NCBI RefSeq assembly: GCF_900105995.1
Contig: NZ_LT629785.1
Location: 2,976,001-3,040,000 of the forward strand
Reading direction: 5' to 3'
Length of the DNA stretch: 64,000 nt
Source: Pseudomonas pohangensis
GTDB lineage: Bacteria > Pseudomonadota > Gammaproteobacteria > Pseudomonadales > Pseudomonadaceae
Positions 35,196 to 45,185 of the stretch are shown here, in pieces. The position numbers and the translations under genes are program-made. A model generated the notes under the pieces. That model saw only the letters and a program-made list of their open reading frames with translations, made no database searches and was not told the origin of the DNA. Position 1 is the stretch's first letter, and each line of letters starts with the position of its first letter.

Positions 35196-35908
35196 GCCCT
35201 GATATACAGGCCGCCTGGCAGGCAGTGATCCATCACCCGTTATTCGGCATCGGCCTTACCCTGGCCACTTACCAGCTGGCCCTGGCCGTCTATGAACGCA
35301 CCCGCTGGCCGATCTTCCAGCCGGTACTGCTGGCCATGTTGATGGTGATCGGCATCCTGCATCTGTTTGCCATTGATGTTCGCGAATACCTGAATTTCAC
35401 CGGCATCTTCGTCCTGCTGCTGGGGCCGGTTATCGTTGCGCTGGCAGTGCCGCTGTATATCAACCTGCGGCACATCCGCCAGCTGTTGAAGCCGGTGCTG
35501 CAGACGCTGCTGATCGCCGGACTGATCGCCACCCTGATGGGCTCCGGCCTTGCGTGGTTGTTCGGTGCCAGCGAGGAAATGCAACGGACGCTGCTGACCA
35601 AGTCGGTAACCTCACCGTTTTCCATCCTGCTGGCCGACAAAGTCCATGGCATACCGGCCCTTGCGGCGATTTTTTCTATCCTGACCGGCGTCATCGGAGC
35701 GATTGTCGGCCCCAGCCTGCTGCAACGGATCAACGTCCGCCACCCGGCGGCGATTGGTATGGCCATGGGCCTTACTTCCCACGCCGTGGGCACTGCCAGA
35801 GCACTGCAGGAAGGCGAGCAATGTGGCGGCTTTGCCGCGCTGGGCATGAGCCTGATCGGCGTCGCTACGGCGGTACTGCTGCCTGTCGCCGTCAGTCTCA
35901 TCGCCTGA
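35192..35908 (+). CDS. LrgB/CidB family membrane protein
   Basis: A 238-residue polytopic membrane protein, the standard partner of LrgA/CidA. Family segments are SVTSPFSILLADKV and GMAMGLTSHAVGTARALQEG near the C-terminus. The 4-bp overlap with the upstream gene indicates translational coupling and probably equal expression. A LON-domain gene follows 10 bp later and may share the transcript. Confidence 0.94.
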   Translation: MSPDIQAAWQAVIHHPLFGIGLTLATYQLALAVYERTRWPIFQPVLLAMLMVIGILHLFAIDVREYLNFTGIFVLLLGPVIVALAVPLYINLRHIRQLLKPVLQTLLIAGLIATLMGSGLAWLFGASEEMQRTLLTKSVTSPFSILLADKVHGIPALAAIFSILTGVIGAIVGPSLLQRINVRHPAAIGMAMGLTSHAVGTARALQEGEQCGGFAALGMSLIGVATAVLLPVAVSLIA

Positions 35909-35918
35909 GGTCCGTCCC

Positions 35919-36509
35919 ATGAGCCTCGCCCTGTTTCCGCTTGCAACCCTGCTGTTTCCCGGCTGCCAGCTGGATCTGCAACTGTTCGAGCCGCGCTATC
36001 TGGACATGCTCGGGCGCTGCCTGAAACAGGACAGCAGCTTCGGTATTGTCGGGATAATCGAAGGGCGGGAAGCCGGCATAGCCGCCCGCGACTTCTCGAT
36101 GATCGGCTGTGAAGCCCTGATCCGCGACTGGCAGCAGCTGCCTAACGGTCTGCTGGGCATCCGTGTCGAAGGTGGCCGGCGCTTCAGGGTCAAAAACAGT
36201 TGGGTGGAAGCGGATCAGTTAATCAGTGCCGAAATCGAATGGCTGCAGGAGGAGGCCGAGCAACCCCTGCTCGAGCAGCACGCCGACCTGGTAGCTCTGT
36301 TGCAGGCGCTGGCCGAACATCCACTGGTAGACCGCCTGAACCTGAACAGCAGCCCCACTGGCCAACAGATGCTGGCCAACCAGCTGGCTTATCTGCTGCC
36401 ATTCTCCATCGCGGAAAAAGCCCGGTTGCTCGAGCTGAACAATCCGCAGCAGCGCCTGGCAAAGATCCAGACCCTGCTTGAGCGGTTGCAGGGCTCTCTG
36501 GGCGCCTGA
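35919..36509 (+). CDS. LON substrate-binding-domain protein (no protease)
   Basis: A 196-residue stand-alone LON N-terminal domain protein. FPLATLLFPGCQLDLQLFEPRYLDML is the hallmark start; no AAA ATPase or Ser-Lys protease domain follows. Such proteins are common in proteobacteria and of unknown function, probably protein-binding. It ends 4 bp from the convergent carbamoyltransferase. Confidence 0.9.
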   Translation: MSLALFPLATLLFPGCQLDLQLFEPRYLDMLGRCLKQDSSFGIVGIIEGREAGIAARDFSMIGCEALIRDWQQLPNGLLGIRVEGGRRFRVKNSWVEADQLISAEIEWLQEEAEQPLLEQHADLVALLQALAEHPLVDRLNLNSSPTGQQMLANQLAYLLPFSIAEKARLLELNNPQQRLAKIQTLLERLQGSLGA

Positions 36510-36513
36510 GCAC

Positions 36514-38250
36514 TCAGGCTGCAGTTGCCCCGGCGCGGTTCGACGGGAACACCATGCCACCATCACACACAAGGAAGTCGATGCGGTTATCCGCCAGCGC
36601 CTGCAGCGCCTCTTCCGGAGTATTGATGATCGGCTCTTCATGGGCGTTGAAGCTGGTATTGACCAGCGTCGGCAAGCCGGTGATGTCCTTGAAAGCCCGC
36701 AGAATGTCGTAGTACAGCGGATTCGTCTCGCGCTCGATGATCTGCGGCCGCGCGGTACCGTCGACATGCACAACGGCAGCGATCTTGTCGGCCCACTCGG
36801 GTTTGACCTTGGTGGTAATGGTCATGAAGCGGCAGGCGTAACGGTTGCGCTCATCCACGTCATAGACCCGCTCGGCATCCACATCTAGTACGAAGGGTGC
36901 AAAAGGCATGAACTCGGTACGCTGCAGGCGCTTGTTGATGCTGTCATTCACTTCGCGCTTGGCCGGGCTGGCCAGAATGGTCCTGGCACCGAGTGCGCGC
37001 GGGCCCATCTCCATGGCGCCATAGAAGATTGCCCCGACCCAGTTTTCCGCCAGTAGCTGCGCGGTCTTCTGCACATGCTCAGGACTGCGCTCGACACGAA
37101 AGCCCAGCCGTTCGCCGGCACTGAGCAGGTCTTCGCCGGTATAGGGCCAGCCGTAATACAGGTGGGTCAGACGGTCTCGGGTCAGCCTGTCCAGCCCCTG
37201 ACTGGCAATCCAGTAGTCGACGCAGGCACCGACCGGCAGACCTTCATCGCCCATCGCCGGGAAAATGAACACTTCCTCGACCCCTGGCAGTGCTGCCACC
37301 AGCTGATTGAGCCGCACGTTGGAAAACACCCCGCCACTCATGGCGATGTACTTGGCCGGATGCTTGTTCAGCAAGGCCTGCAACCAGTTGACGATGACCT
37401 GCTCGGTGGCAATCTGGATCGAAGCGGCGATGTCCTCGTTGGACAAACCGTTGAACAGCTTTTCCAGCTCGGCATGCAGTGCCTTGTGATCGGCCAGATG
37501 GTTATGGATATGCCCGCTCTCGTCGACCGGAAATAATTCGACGATCTGCGGCGCCACCACGGGCTTGCCGAAAGCAGCCAGACCGGTGAGTTTGCCTTCA
37601 TGCCGGTTGGGGCGGAAGCCGCATGCGGCAGTGGCGAAGGCATAGGCCAGGCCAATCGAGGCACCGGAGTTCTGCGGCTGATCGAGCAGCGTTTCCTCAC
37701 CACCCCAGAGCAGCTCCAGCTGCTGGTTGGCAAACAGGTAGGCCGAATACTCGGCGGCATCACCACCGCCGTCACAGCTGACCAGCAACACATCATCCGT
37801 CCAGTCGCAAAAACGCAGGGATGACAGTACGTGGGCTTTGTGATGGTTGCTGAAGTGCAAGGCCACATCGGCACGCAAGCCCATATAGCGGCGCAACTTG
37901 TCGAAGTCGAGGAAAGTCGCTGCATCCAGGTTTTTCTGCTTGATCATCAGGCTCGCCAGTGAGCGCTCACGCTTCTGCCCAAGCACCTTGCGCCGCACAT
38001 CACGCAACGGCAAGGCCGAGGTCTTGAAGCAGGACACCGGGAATTTCATCCGCGTAAAGGCAACTGCATCCACCTGCTGGCGATTGATACCGGCAATGCG
38101 CAGCACCTCGTCAATTGACTGCAAGTCGAAGAAGCCGCCGTCATTCTTGATCCGGTTCAGCCGCTCTTCCTTGCAGAAAGCCAGCAACTGATCATTCTTG
38201 AACAGGCAAGCGCCTGCATCATGGCCGGTGTGAATGCCCAATATGTACAT
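36514..38250 (-). CDS. Carbamoyltransferase, NodU/CmcH family (first copy)
   Basis: A 578-residue enzyme that makes carbamoyl-adenylate from carbamoyl phosphate and ATP and passes the carbamoyl group to a hydroxyl, usually on a sugar. The Kae1-like N-terminal half holds HHKAH and the DGGGDAAEYSAY segment; the C-terminal half holds AMEMGPRALGARTIL and NTSFN. It is not a close copy of the second carbamoyltransferase in this window (56416), so the two probably modify different positions. It lies next to hldE at the edge of the LPS locus; the target is likely a core or O-chain sugar (inference). Confidence 0.9.
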   Translation of the reverse strand: MYILGIHTGHDAGACLFKNDQLLAFCKEERLNRIKNDGGFFDLQSIDEVLRIAGINRQQVDAVAFTRMKFPVSCFKTSALPLRDVRRKVLGQKRERSLASLMIKQKNLDAATFLDFDKLRRYMGLRADVALHFSNHHKAHVLSSLRFCDWTDDVLLVSCDGGGDAAEYSAYLFANQQLELLWGGEETLLDQPQNSGASIGLAYAFATAACGFRPNRHEGKLTGLAAFGKPVVAPQIVELFPVDESGHIHNHLADHKALHAELEKLFNGLSNEDIAASIQIATEQVIVNWLQALLNKHPAKYIAMSGGVFSNVRLNQLVAALPGVEEVFIFPAMGDEGLPVGACVDYWIASQGLDRLTRDRLTHLYYGWPYTGEDLLSAGERLGFRVERSPEHVQKTAQLLAENWVGAIFYGAMEMGPRALGARTILASPAKREVNDSINKRLQRTEFMPFAPFVLDVDAERVYDVDERNRYACRFMTITTKVKPEWADKIAAVVHVDGTARPQIIERETNPLYYDILRAFKDITGLPTLVNTSFNAHEEPIINTPEEALQALADNRIDFLVCDGGMVFPSNRAGATAA

Positions 38251-38327
38251 AGCGTTTGACTACCTTGACAAAAGGATGGCGCGGGCCGATCCGGTAATAA
38301 ATAAGAGTTGGTTAAGAGCGCCCGGGG

Positions 38328-39752
38328 TCAGGAGCGTTCCCGGATTTTTTCCACGATGGCGGTCGTCGAGCTGTTCTCCACCAGACCGAGCACCCGCACC
38401 TCACCACCATATGCCGTGACAATCCCGGCACCCACCACCTGGTCGATGGCATAATCACCACCTTTCACCAGCACATCCGGCCTGACCGCACGCAGCAGGT
38501 TCTCCGGAGTATCCTCCGGGAAGCTCACTACCCAGTCCACAGCACCCAGTCCGGCGAGTACTGCCATGCGCCGGTCGACCGAATTGATCGGTCGACCGGG
38601 GCCTTTCAGTCGACTGACCGAAGCATCGTCATTGACCGCCAGTACCAGTCGATCGCCCTGGGCGCGCGCCTGTTCCAGATAGGTCACATGGCCGGCATGC
38701 AGGATGTCGAAACAACCATTGGTAAACACGATTTTTTCGCCATGGGCGCGGGCATCCTCGACCGCCAGCAATAACTGATCAAAGCTGACCACCCCGCGCT
38801 CGGAGCCTTCCTCGCGCTGTACCGCGCGGCGCAATTCCGGCGCGCTGATGGCAGCGGTACCAAGTTTGCCGACCACGATACCGGCCGCCAGATTGGCCAG
38901 CGCCACCGCCTGTGGCAGCTCTTCACCGGCAGCAATGCTCGCCGCCAGGGTGGAAATCACCGTATCGCCGGCACCGGTTACATCGAACACTTCGCGCGCC
39001 CGCGCCGGCAGGTGCAAGGCCGGATGGCCGGGGCGCAGCAGGGTCATGCCGTGTTCGCCACGGGTCACCAGCAATGCACCCAACTCCAGTTCCTGCATCA
39101 AATGCGCACCCTTGGCCACTAGGTCGGCCTCATCGGCGCAATGACCGACGACCACCTCGAACTCATGCAGATTGGGCGTGATCAGGCTGGCACCACGATA
39201 GATCGAGAAATCCCGGCCTTTCGGATCAGCCAGTACCGGTATACCGCGTGCCCGGGCGGCCTGCACCAGGACCTGATGATTCTGCAGCGCGCCTTTGCCG
39301 TAATCGGAAAGCACCAGCACCTTGATTCCTGCCAGCAGACTTTCAACTTGCAGAGCCAAAGCCGGGGCGTCGGTCTTGAACTGCTCTTCGAAATCCATCC
39401 GCAACAATTGCTGGTGACGACTCAGAACACGCAGCTTGACGATGGTCGGCTGACTGGGAATTTGCTGGAAATGTGCCGCCACACCAACTGCCGCCAGGCT
39501 ATCGCGCAGGCTCTCGGCGGCCTCGTCGACGCCGGTCACGCCAACCAGCAGCGCCGGCGCACCAAGTGCGGCAATGTTCAGTGCAACGTTGGCAGCACCA
39601 CCGGGGCGATCTTCGATCTGCTCGACCTTGACCACCGGAACCGGCGCTTCCGGAGAAATGCGCGAAGAACTGCCATGCCAGTAGCGGTCGAGCATGACAT
39701 CGCCAACCACCAGCACGGTAGCCTGATCAAAACGGGGCATGGACAGCTTCAT
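38328..39752 (-). CDS. hldE: Bifunctional heptose-7-phosphate kinase/heptose-1-phosphate adenylyltransferase HldE
   Basis: A 474-residue two-domain cytosolic enzyme of ADP-heptose synthesis for the LPS inner core. The N-terminal ribokinase-like domain has RPGGAANVALN and DVTGAGDTVI; the C-terminal cytidylyltransferase-like domain has FTNGCFDILHAGHV. The ATG at 39752 (MKLSMPRFDQA) with GGAG upstream gives the normal E. coli-like length (477); the frame is open farther upstream without homology. Followed by other LPS genes in the same direction. Confidence 0.97.
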   Translation of the reverse strand: MKLSMPRFDQATVLVVGDVMLDRYWHGSSSRISPEAPVPVVKVEQIEDRPGGAANVALNIAALGAPALLVGVTGVDEAAESLRDSLAAVGVAAHFQQIPSQPTIVKLRVLSRHQQLLRMDFEEQFKTDAPALALQVESLLAGIKVLVLSDYGKGALQNHQVLVQAARARGIPVLADPKGRDFSIYRGASLITPNLHEFEVVVGHCADEADLVAKGAHLMQELELGALLVTRGEHGMTLLRPGHPALHLPARAREVFDVTGAGDTVISTLAASIAAGEELPQAVALANLAAGIVVGKLGTAAISAPELRRAVQREEGSERGVVSFDQLLLAVEDARAHGEKIVFTNGCFDILHAGHVTYLEQARAQGDRLVLAVNDDASVSRLKGPGRPINSVDRRMAVLAGLGAVDWVVSFPEDTPENLLRAVRPDVLVKGGDYAIDQVVGAGIVTAYGGEVRVLGLVENSSTTAIVEKIRERS

Positions 39753-39828
39753 GGGCACTCCGGAGGCGGTAAAAGCGCCGCGAATCATAACACAGGGGGT
39801 GCTGGCACAGCCTGAGGTCTGCGACAGC

Positions 39829-41229
39829 TTATTCGACCAGACGCCGCACCCAGAACAGCTCATGGCGACGCACTGCCTTGCGGAAAAACTCATTCTCGCC
39901 GGTTGCCGGCCAGCGACGTCCGGCCAACAGGTACTGCACAATCCGCCTCAGGCGTTTTTTCCAGGGTTGCCGGCCCTGCAGATCATGCTGCATGGACAGC
40001 GCCATAGCCTTGTCCAGCTGCTGCTGTGCGCTCAGGCACAGGCTCCACATGGCGTCTGCCGGCAATGCCTGCAAGACTGGTGGCAGAGCGACACCGCCAC
40101 CAGCAGGGCCCATCGGCCAGCGGTCGTTATCGTGCAGGTGGTTGGCGTACAGCAACAACGTCTGCGGCTGCCAACTGCAGATCTCGATGGCCTCCAGCAG
40201 CGCCCGGGTGGCCGCTATATGGTCGCTGTGCGGATCAAGCTGCGGATGTGGCGTGACCACTACATCCGGGCGGAAATGTTCGAGCAGCGCCGCCAGATCC
40301 GCGCGCAGATTGTTCCAGGTCGGCAGGCCATCGGCATCGCCAGGCAGGCGCAGTGGATTCTGGCCACGCACCAGCCGGATATCCGCTTCGCCGGACTCAC
40401 GCGATGGACAGACCCGTTCGGCAGAGGACGCCATGTCCGCCAATTGCAGGCAGTAATAACCCAGCTGCACGCAACGCTGTTGCGGCACGCCGCCCCAGAG
40501 CGGGATAGCCAGACTGTCCCAGCTGCGCAGACGCCCCTTGAGTCGGGCCGCCGCCGCCTGCTCAAGACCCAATGCCTGATAACTTTCTGCTTCGATTTCG
40601 CCCTGAGTCAGGGTAACGATGCTTGCCTCTGCGGCCTGGCTGTAGAGGCCAAATGCCGCCAGCTCGGCATCATCAGCATGCGGTGCGATCACCATCACCC
40701 GCTGCTGACGGTAATCCGCGTTCCCGATGGCGTAGAGCACGTCAGCGGAGCGGATTTGGCAGCGGCGACCGTTCAGGGTCAGCCTGCCGCTTCTGAGCGC
40801 CTCAAGCTGCCCCGACAGATTCAGATATCGCCGGCCCTTCACGCCACGCTCGAAATCCTGCCGGTCATCGCCAATCAATACATGGGGGTCCAGCCAGCGG
40901 CCTAACCAGCTACAGCAGATTTCTACCTGCAGAATCAGCGTGTCTGCAGTGCCCACGTCACCATCAACCCGCACAACGCCTGACTGCAATTGCACGGCAT
41001 GGGTGGGCGTGCCATCGGGGAATGCATATTGATAATCCTGATCCGGCGCGTAAAACAGGTGATCGGCAAACCAGGCCTCATGCGCTACCCAGCCCAGCAC
41101 CAGCAGCACAGGCAGCCACCACCACGCCACCCAGATTGCCAGCGCCAGCAGCACCAGCAGACCAGCCGCCAGCGCGAGGCGCTTGTGCCGGCGATGCCGC
41201 TTCAACAGCTGCTGCTTGCGTCCTTCCAT
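39829..41229 (-). CDS. dnpA: PIG-L family de-N-acetylase, DnpA-like
   Basis: A 466-residue membrane-anchored deacetylase. Two hydrophobic helices lie at about 18-55; the catalytic metal site is PHADDAE plus HSDH in PHPQLDPHSDH, as in LmbE/PIG-L enzymes. The neighbour pair with mig-14 and msbA matches P. aeruginosa PA5002 (dnpA), reported to affect antibiotic tolerance and proposed to act on LPS. The ATG at 41229 lies 13 bp after the mig-14 stop. Confidence 0.85.
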   Translation of the reverse strand: MEGRKQQLLKRHRRHKRLALAAGLLVLLALAIWVAWWWLPVLLVLGWVAHEAWFADHLFYAPDQDYQYAFPDGTPTHAVQLQSGVVRVDGDVGTADTLILQVEICCSWLGRWLDPHVLIGDDRQDFERGVKGRRYLNLSGQLEALRSGRLTLNGRRCQIRSADVLYAIGNADYRQQRVMVIAPHADDAELAAFGLYSQAAEASIVTLTQGEIEAESYQALGLEQAAAARLKGRLRSWDSLAIPLWGGVPQQRCVQLGYYCLQLADMASSAERVCPSRESGEADIRLVRGQNPLRLPGDADGLPTWNNLRADLAALLEHFRPDVVVTPHPQLDPHSDHIAATRALLEAIEICSWQPQTLLLYANHLHDNDRWPMGPAGGGVALPPVLQALPADAMWSLCLSAQQQLDKAMALSMQHDLQGRQPWKKRLRRIVQYLLAGRRWPATGENEFFRKAVRRHELFWVRRLVE

Positions 41230-41242
41230 GCTTGCCCCCGGT

Positions 41243-42139
41243 TCAGACCTGATAGGCCGCCGCGCGATTGCACCAGCGATCCTTGTATTCGCGGTCGGCA
41301 CGGCCAAACGAATAACGCAGCACTTTGCCCAGCGCGCGCGCCTCAGCCCAGGCATTCTGCGTATTCACAAAGCTCAGCACACTGCCCGGACTGAAATCGC
41401 GCTGTTGCGGATCGACCCCGCCGTTGATGTACTCGACGCTGACCCAGCGGGGTGATTCAACGCGATACAGGATCTGGATTGCCACCGGCTGATCAGCCAG
41501 ATAGACCACCGAGCCGGTCATGAACTCGCGCATCAAGCCGAACACTTCTGCCAGATGCGCCTCACCTGTTGCCGGAAAACCCCAGCGGCGCTGGAACAGG
41601 TCAGCATAAATCGCGGCCTGTTCGGCAGCAGTCAGCTCAAGCATCGGGCGAATCAACCCTCCCGCTTCTTCCAGCAAACGCTGTTCACGGCGCTGGTTGT
41701 AACGGAATTTCTTGCTGTATTGCTCGGGCTCACGGGCCAGTGCCAAGCCTTCCGGCTGCTCGCGCAAGGTGCTGATCTGCTGCACATGCAACGCCGATAT
41801 ATAACGCGCCTTGTGGCGCAAAGGAATCTGCGCCGCCTCGGCAATCGGCAGAATGATTTCGGCATTCCCCAGATCAAACAGGCCACGTTTCAGCTGTTGC
41901 TTGAGTACATCCTTGGACAACGCCAGATACCGCCCCCACACCGGAATAGCCGCCTGCAACTCGCCGTTCTCCGGCCAGCCCAGATAACGCACCGGAATAC
42001 CGGCCAGCGCCGCCAGGCGCTCGACTACCTGCGGATGGGTCGCCACACTGCCGCCAAACTTTTGCCAGACTTCGCTGTAGGCGGGCGCGTCTATCGCCAC
42101 CCAGCCCTTTTCACGAAACCAGCGCAGACGATCAAGCAT
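41243..42139 (-). CDS. mig-14: Mig-14 family protein
   Basis: A 298-residue protein of the Mig-14 family, linked in Salmonella and Pseudomonas to resistance against antimicrobial peptides. It has the GNAT-like (FemX-type) fold feel: KKFRYNQRREQRLLEEAGG, WGFPATGEAHLAEVFGL and SVEYINGGVD. The ATG at 42139 overlaps the msbA stop by one base (TGATG). Its place between msbA and dnpA fits the Pseudomonas LPS locus and suggests a role at the cell envelope. Confidence 0.85.
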   Translation of the reverse strand: MLDRLRWFREKGWVAIDAPAYSEVWQKFGGSVATHPQVVERLAALAGIPVRYLGWPENGELQAAIPVWGRYLALSKDVLKQQLKRGLFDLGNAEIILPIAEAAQIPLRHKARYISALHVQQISTLREQPEGLALAREPEQYSKKFRYNQRREQRLLEEAGGLIRPMLELTAAEQAAIYADLFQRRWGFPATGEAHLAEVFGLMREFMTGSVVYLADQPVAIQILYRVESPRWVSVEYINGGVDPQQRDFSPGSVLSFVNTQNAWAEARALGKVLRYSFGRADREYKDRWCNRAAAYQV

Positions 42140-43944
42140 CAGTCATGGGTCTCGACAGCCGGTGCCTCGTCTTCTTCAAACTGACGTGCGTGCAGGCGTG
42201 AGTAATAGCCATTAAGTGCGAGCAATTGCGCGTGAGTGCCACGCTCGACGATCTTGCCCTGATCCATTACCAGAATCAGATCGGCCTTCTCGATGGTACT
42301 CAGGCGGTGCGCAATCACCAGCGTGGTGCGGCCCTGCATCACCTTGTCCAGAGCGGCCTGGATGTGCCGCTCTGATTCGGTATCCAGGGCCGATGTAGCC
42401 TCGTCGAGAATCAGCAGCGGTGCATTTTTCAGCAGCGCGCGGGCAATCGCCAGACGCTGGCGCTGGCCACCGGAAAGCAGTACGCCATTCTCGCCAACCA
42501 GGGTCTTGTAGGACTGCGGCATTTTCTCGATGAACTCATCGGCATAGGCTGCGGCAGATGCCTGCTGGATGTCTTCCAGCGGCGCGCCTGCCAGATCACC
42601 GTAGGCAATATTGTTGGCCACCGTGTCGTTGAACAGCGTCACGTGCTGCGTCACCAGCGCTATATGCCGGCGCAGGTTGCGCAAGGTGTACTCCTCGACA
42701 TCAACCCCATCGAGCAGAATCTGCCCCTGCTCATGGTGATAGAAACGCGGCACCAGATTGGCCAGGGTCGACTTGCCACTGCCCGAGCGACCAACCAGCG
42801 CCACCATCTGCCCCGGCTCGGCGATAAAGGAAATATCGTCCAGCACCGGCTTGTCCGTATCCGGGTAACTGAAACTCAGGTTGCGTACCTCAAGACGGCC
42901 GGTGATTCTGGGTAACTCCACCGTCCCGCTATCAACCTCCGGATGCTCATCCAGTTGCTCGAAAATACTCTCGGCAGCCGCAAGGCCTTTCTGTACGGTC
43001 GAACTTACCTCGGACAACTGGCGAATCGGCTTGGGCAGCAGGCCCGCCATGGTGATATACGCAACCAGCTCTCCAGCCGTTGCATCTCCGCGCATCAACA
43101 GCACCAGAAACATCAGCACGGCCATGGCGACATAAATCACCAGTTGCAGCATGGGGGTATACACCGCACCCGTCTTGATCATGCGCAACTGGCGGTTTGC
43201 ATTGTCTTCGGTAACCTGACGAAAGCGGGCCTGCTCATAAGGTTCACCGCCGAAGCTACGCACAACCCTGTAGCCCTGAATGGTCTCCGAAGCCACATGG
43301 GTAACATCGCCCATGGCCAGCTGGATCTTCTTGCTTTGCTTGCGGAACTTGCGACTGGCACTGACCACCATCAAGCCGATCACCGGCAGGATGCCCAGCA
43401 TGACCAAAGTCAGCTTCCAGTTCATCCAGAGCAATGTGCCAAACAGGAAAATTACGGTCATGCCTTCGCGGATAACCACCTTGATGGCATCGGTAGCAGC
43501 GCCGGTAACCATGGTCACATTGAAGGTAACGCGCGAAATCAGATGCCCCGAGTTGTGCTGGTCAAAATAGCGATTGGGCAGGGTCAGCAGGTTATCGAAA
43601 AGCGCAATGCGCAAATCGCGCACCATACCCAAGGAAACCCTGGCCAGGAAAAAGTTGCCAAGATAAGAGCCGATGCCCTGAAAGGCGGCAATCAGCACGA
43701 TCATCAGCGGCACGGCCTGCAGCAGCTGCAGGTCTCGCAGATAGGGTACATGCGGGAACAGACTGGCCTGGGGATTGCTCAATCCATCGACAAAATACTT
43801 GAGGATGTATCCCAGCATCGGCTGGGTAGAGGAGAAAAACAGAAACCCGAGGATACTGATCAGAAACAGGCCAGCATAAGGCCATACGTAGCGCAGCAAC
43901 CGCAGATAAACCTTCAGGTCGGATTGCTGGTTATCCTTGGGCAT
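42139..43944 (-). CDS. msbA: Lipid A export ABC transporter MsbA
   Basis: A 601-residue half-transporter that flips lipid A-core across the inner membrane. Six N-terminal helices are followed by an ATPase domain with Walker A GRSGSGKST, signature LLSGGQRQR and Walker B LLILDEATSALD. The ATG at 43944 follows GAGGGTCGAG; in-frame upstream codons add 13 residues without homology. It is coupled to mig-14 by a one-base overlap. Normal family length (about 580-600). Confidence 0.97.
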   Translation of the reverse strand: MPKDNQQSDLKVYLRLLRYVWPYAGLFLISILGFLFFSSTQPMLGYILKYFVDGLSNPQASLFPHVPYLRDLQLLQAVPLMIVLIAAFQGIGSYLGNFFLARVSLGMVRDLRIALFDNLLTLPNRYFDQHNSGHLISRVTFNVTMVTGAATDAIKVVIREGMTVIFLFGTLLWMNWKLTLVMLGILPVIGLMVVSASRKFRKQSKKIQLAMGDVTHVASETIQGYRVVRSFGGEPYEQARFRQVTEDNANRQLRMIKTGAVYTPMLQLVIYVAMAVLMFLVLLMRGDATAGELVAYITMAGLLPKPIRQLSEVSSTVQKGLAAAESIFEQLDEHPEVDSGTVELPRITGRLEVRNLSFSYPDTDKPVLDDISFIAEPGQMVALVGRSGSGKSTLANLVPRFYHHEQGQILLDGVDVEEYTLRNLRRHIALVTQHVTLFNDTVANNIAYGDLAGAPLEDIQQASAAAYADEFIEKMPQSYKTLVGENGVLLSGGQRQRLAIARALLKNAPLLILDEATSALDTESERHIQAALDKVMQGRTTLVIAHRLSTIEKADLILVMDQGKIVERGTHAQLLALNGYYSRLHARQFEEDEAPAVETHD

Positions 43945-44102
43945 TGCTCGACCCTCATTACTATTCACTGGATGCGGAAGCAAATTGTACCAGCGAACCC
44001 TTCACTACTGTGGGTCAGCAAAAGCAAACCCGGCAACCTGATCTGGTGCTGAAATGGTCATATTGCAAAGATTCCATCTCGGCGCAGCCCGGTTTCACTA
44101 GC

Positions 44103-45185
44103 TCAACCCTTTGCCATCGCAGTAACTGGACGCATGGTGACCGCACTGTTGAGCCGCTTGCAATAATCCAGCAATGGCTTCTCGAGCAGATGCCAGGAGA
44201 TGATGGCGCATACAAGCGTCAGCAACGATGCCAGGCCGAATACCCATAGCGGCCCGAGTTGCGGCCATTTCAGAAATATCACCTGCTGGATGGGGAAGGC
44301 ATAGAGGTAAAGACCATAGGAGTAATCACCAACCCGGTTGTACTTCAAGATCCAGCCGCGCGGAATGTACGCAATATAAAAAACCGCATAGCTGAGAAAC
44401 AGCGCCGCGAACAAGTCATACATCAGGCCGCCGCGAGACAGCAGCATCAGCGCGCCCAACAACAGCAGCAGGCCACCATGCAGTGGCAATCTCGCCCCGT
44501 AACAGGTCGCCAGACCTCCAAGGAAAAAACACAACGACAATCTGAGCATCTCGTCGGATACCGGAGCCTCCAGCATCCAGAGACCGGCCAGGGTGTTGCC
44601 GAGATACCAGAGCACAAATACACCGACAAACAAACGCAACCGTTTCCCGCCCAGATAGCCAAGCAATCCGAGCACGGCAAGCGCCAGGTACATTTTCATC
44701 TCATAACGCAACGTCCACAGAGAGCCATTGACCGCATCCGGATACGGGTTGCTGGCAAACACACCCGGCAGGTCATATTCGGTCTTTATCATCAGCAGGT
44801 TCTTGTAAAAATATTTCCAGGTTTCACCGCTGCGAAAGAACGCTTCCGCATCCAGCGTGCTCCAGAAAAAACCAGCCATTAACACAGTGAATAGCAATAC
44901 CCCGAAAAGCCCCGGAATCACGCGAAAGACCCTTGCCCGGCAAAAGTTCAGCAGTGAACGCTGGCGCCCCCAGCTCTGCATCACCAGAAAGCCACTGATG
45001 ATGAAAAAGGCATTGACCGCCAGCATGCCAACGCTTCCCCCGAGAAAGATCTTCAGTGGATCATCCGCTTCGCCCTGGGTCGACAGCCCCCAACTGTGCG
45101 CGTAGATAACCATCAGCGCGGCAATGCAGCGCAACAGATTGAAGTTATTCTCGCGAACACCGGCAAAGTTGCCCAATACAGCCAT
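44103..45185 (-). CDS. Acyltransferase family 3 membrane protein (OafA-like)
   Basis: A 360-residue inner-membrane protein with about ten helices. The N-terminal NNFNLLRCIAALMVIYAHSWG and the FFIISGFLVMQSW segment mark acyltransferase-3 proteins, which transfer acetyl or other acyl groups to surface polysaccharides. It starts with ATG overlapping the stop of the small membrane ORF upstream (TGATG), so it belongs to the sulfotransferase-containing transcription unit. The donor and target are unknown; O-acetylation of core or O-chain is likely. Confidence 0.9.
   Translation of the reverse strand: MAVLGNFAGVRENNFNLLRCIAALMVIYAHSWGLSTQGEADDPLKIFLGGSVGMLAVNAFFIISGFLVMQSWGRQRSLLNFCRARVFRVIPGLFGVLLFTVLMAGFFWSTLDAEAFFRSGETWKYFYKNLLMIKTEYDLPGVFASNPYPDAVNGSLWTLRYEMKMYLALAVLGLLGYLGGKRLRLFVGVFVLWYLGNTLAGLWMLEAPVSDEMLRLSLCFFLGGLATCYGARLPLHGGLLLLLGALMLLSRGGLMYDLFAALFLSYAVFYIAYIPRGWILKYNRVGDYSYGLYLYAFPIQQVIFLKWPQLGPLWVFGLASLLTLVCAIISWHLLEKPLLDYCKRLNSAVTMRPVTAMAKG

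Noticed and set aside
36505..36520. TGAGCACTCA palindrome between LON-domain and carbamoyltransferase genes as a terminator
   Set aside because: Only a 4-bp stem made by two convergent stops, no T-run.
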